This document shows, one piece after another, positions 62,473 to 64,000 of a DNA stretch of 64,000 bases. The notes under the pieces are model-generated. The model made no database searches. It was not told the origin of the DNA and saw nothing but the letters and a program-made list of their open reading frames with translations. Location of the stretch: the NCBI GenBank assembly GCA_035341855.1, contig DAOQWA010000003.1:1-64000 (forward strand), in the 5' to 3' direction. The position numbers were made by a program, and so were the translations under genes. The number at the start of each line of letters is the position of its first letter. The stretch's first letter is position 1. The stretch is from QQVM01 sp035341855 (GTDB lineage: Bacteria; Bacteroidota; Bacteroidia; AKYH767-A; 2013-40CM-41-45).

Positions 62473-63750
62473 CTACTTGTTATAAAGAATATGGAGGTTT
62501 AAAACGGAATCAGGTAATGTGTATTGTTTTTTCAGCATGGAGGTAGCCGCATCTAACACCTTGATATTTTTTCCTTCTATTAAAAACAATTCATTCATTA
62601 CCGGGTCAAACTTCAGACTTTGTATTGGCGTGACGGTGCTTTGCGTAAATGACCCAATATCGACTTTATAATTCCAAAGTCCCTGGTCAGTTGCTAAGTA
62701 AAATTCATTCGTCTGAAATTGGTATACGTCGTTAATTGTCATGCCGCCAAATATTCTTAAAGGAGTTGTTCTGTTGAGTTGAAGGTTAAAAATGTCAACA
62801 ACAGCCATTCCATTCGAATGTCCAAATATGTATAGCTCATTCGGAGATCTTCTAAACATTGAAAGAACGTCCATGTTAACGGAAGCTTCCAAAGTCAGCA
62901 CACCGCTGGGATAAAAGAAGGTGCCAATTTTTCTGTTCAGCGGGTTGAGGTAGAGCAATTCAGCTATCAAATAATCGCCTAACCTGAACATTGATCCCGG
63001 TCGGAAGTAGCCTTGCTGTGCAATTTCAAAACGTTGTAAACCATTTGCATCAAAAGCCTTTAGCCGGCCATCATAGTAGGAAACGAAGTTTAATTCATCC
63101 TGAAAGTGCAGGTATTCAAAACACTGATTTCCAATAGGGCATAAGCCGGATATTTCTTTGATCAAGTTCCCGTTACTTGCGTTCAGAACTGTGAACGGAC
63201 CTGATCGGCTTCCTAAAATATTTAACCTCCGGTATCTGGAGCTTACTGAGCTTGAGCGATAATCGCCATTGACATGAGTGAGTAAACTATAGCCTTGCAG
63301 TGTATCGAGTTCGAAAACAGACACAGTTGACGAAGTAGCGTTAATGGCAAGCAATTTAAGCCGTTCAACAGGAAGCGCCTGAATTTCAATTTCTCTTGCC
63401 TTCCGGCTGGTGTTGGTGCCATCTGAGGCAGTTATCGTGATCAAATAATGACCACTCTCCAGTGCAGTATTGTTGACAATGTATAATGTGTTGATATGAA
63501 AGCTATTGTTTTCAGGTTGGTAAAGCACGGCACTTGATGCAGGAGTTCCATTCATGTAAAGCAGTTGAAGACTAATGAATGTTAATGACTTATCATCTGA
63601 GATGTGAGCTTCAACCTGGAAAGTATCACCGGCTAGAAGAAGAATGCTTCCTTCCGGTTTGATAAAACTTATAACAGGATCGAAGTTAGATTCTTTCTTA
63701 CAGTTCCATAGTAGTGAGGACAATAGAAGTATCAGCAAGCTATTCTTCAT
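62473..63750 (-). CDS. Lipoprotein, beta-propeller-like, unknown function
   Basis: A 425-residue predicted lipoprotein from ATG 63750 (a TTG nine bases earlier opens the frame). Lipid-attachment Cys17 (LLWNC) followed by Lys-Lys. An Ig-like N-terminal part (about 25-130, with the pattern VEAHISDDKSLTFISLQLLY, a PKD/BIG-like domain) precedes a body of repeated strands, probably a propeller. No catalytic motif is recognised. It has no clear partner: the nearest gene, accA, lies about 135 bases downstream on the same strand. Confidence 0.78.
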   Translation of the reverse strand: MKNSLLILLLSSLLWNCKKESNFDPVISFIKPEGSILLLAGDTFQVEAHISDDKSLTFISLQLLYMNGTPASSAVLYQPENNSFHINTLYIVNNTALESGHYLITITASDGTNTSRKAREIEIQALPVERLKLLAINATSSTVSVFELDTLQGYSLLTHVNGDYRSSSVSSRYRRLNILGSRSGPFTVLNASNGNLIKEISGLCPIGNQCFEYLHFQDELNFVSYYDGRLKAFDANGLQRFEIAQQGYFRPGSMFRLGDYLIAELLYLNPLNRKIGTFFYPSGVLTLEASVNMDVLSMFRRSPNELYIFGHSNGMAVVDIFNLQLNRTTPLRIFGGMTINDVYQFQTNEFYLATDQGLWNYKVDIGSFTQSTVTPIQSLKFDPVMNELFLIEGKNIKVLDAATSMLKKQYTLPDSVLNLHILYNK

Positions 63751-63941
63751 TTCATCCAATTTAATTTGGAAAACATTTTCAATAATTTATCCATGTAAAA
63801 TAAGAAAAATAAGCATATTCATTGAAGGTCGTTTTAAGAAATTTACAAAAAAAAGAGTGATACGCATAAAGCCGATTTGGCAAATATATTTATGAACATG
63901 CTTTTTTGGGCTCGTCTAAATAATTAGCTTCGCATCCCGTT

Positions 63942-63960
63942 TGAAGAAAAATTTTCTTCA
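63942..63960. promoter_or_regulatory. Palindrome upstream of a promoter box
   Basis: TGAAGAAAA-A-TTTTCTTCA, a perfect 9-base-pair inverted repeat around a single A. It lies 24 bases upstream of the TATCTTTG box at 63985-63992, where an activator or repressor site might be. Confidence 0.4.
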
Positions 63961-63984
63961 GGGAAAAAGATCACAGCCTTTCAT

Positions 63985-63992
63985 TATCTTTG
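63985..63992 (+). promoter_or_regulatory. -7 promoter element for a gene right of the window
   Basis: TATCTTTG matches TAnnTTTG. It reads rightward, so a plus-strand gene probably begins just beyond position 64000. No TTTG at 17-23 bases. Confidence 0.4.
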
Positions 63993-64000
63993 AATAATAT

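Overview
The window is a chromosomal segment of a Bacteroidota bacterium, most likely an uncultured environmental lineage assembled from a draft genome. The evidence is direct: four proteins end in type IX secretion (T9SS) sorting domains; many lipoproteins have a Cys-Lys-Lys after the lipobox; the primary sigma factor is the short 287-residue Bacteroidota form; several genes are preceded by the Bacteroidota promoter pair TTTG / TAnnTTTG; and characteristic families occur (DUF3078, WbqC, DUF349, DUF1800/DUF1501, long GAPDH, GlmU-like protein next to type-B L31). A run of ten N at 53621-53630 marks a scaffold join. I see no rRNA, tRNA, CRISPR array, prophage, insertion sequence or plasmid gene.

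Layout. 1-9.9 kb: secreted thioredoxin, MaoC hydratase, POT peptide transporter, YwqK-like protein, tRNA thiouridylase MnmA overlapping a lipoprotein gene, long GAPDH, RpoD, HtrA protease. 10-13 kb: an ECF-like sigma factor, a membrane protein that is probably its anti-sigma factor, and dapF, tightly overlapped. 13-18 kb: a seven-haem cytochrome lipoprotein with TPRs, a PhoB/PhoR pair, a DUF4382 lipoprotein. 17.6-21.5 kb (minus): an exonuclease/GIY-YIG fusion, a redoxin, a haem and copper-monooxygenase-like lipoprotein, and a GNAT enzyme, as one probable operon. 21.5-28.8 kb: T9SS propeller protein, WD40 protein, FluC, DUF3078, MscL, ABC-F ATPase and an unlisted 50-residue membrane peptide. 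28.9-34.5 kb: ApaG and secreted proteins (LamG/T9SS, DUF1800, DUF1501/T9SS). 34.5-42.9 kb: MazG, peroxiredoxin, ZIP transporter, methyltransferase, sodium:solute symporter, CorA, RNA methyltransferase, phosphofructokinase. 43-50.7 kb: T9SS protein, WbqC, beta-helix lipoprotein, DUF349, L31, GlmU-like. 50.7-57.1 kb: a conserved membrane-anchored protein, methylmalonyl-CoA mutase catalytic subunit, DivIC, PruA beside the gap, a LytTR regulator, and a receiver domain with a C-terminal membrane helix. 57-63.8 kb: AddA/RecB-like helicase-nuclease, IspE, AccA, and a lipoprotein.

Most of the window is core metabolism, translation and envelope housekeeping. The least ordinary part is the 18-20 kb operon: a redoxin next to a lipoprotein that carries a CxxCH haem motif and residues matching all six copper ligands of peptidylglycine monooxygenase. 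A multihaem TPR cytochrome of a family also seen in Planctomycetes and Acidobacteria lies 5 kb away. Other points worth a second look are the receiver domain tethered to the membrane by its C-terminus, a DUF1501 protein with both a Tat-like N-terminus and a T9SS C-terminus, two or three apparently leaderless genes, and small peptides or structured RNAs in the intergenic spaces.
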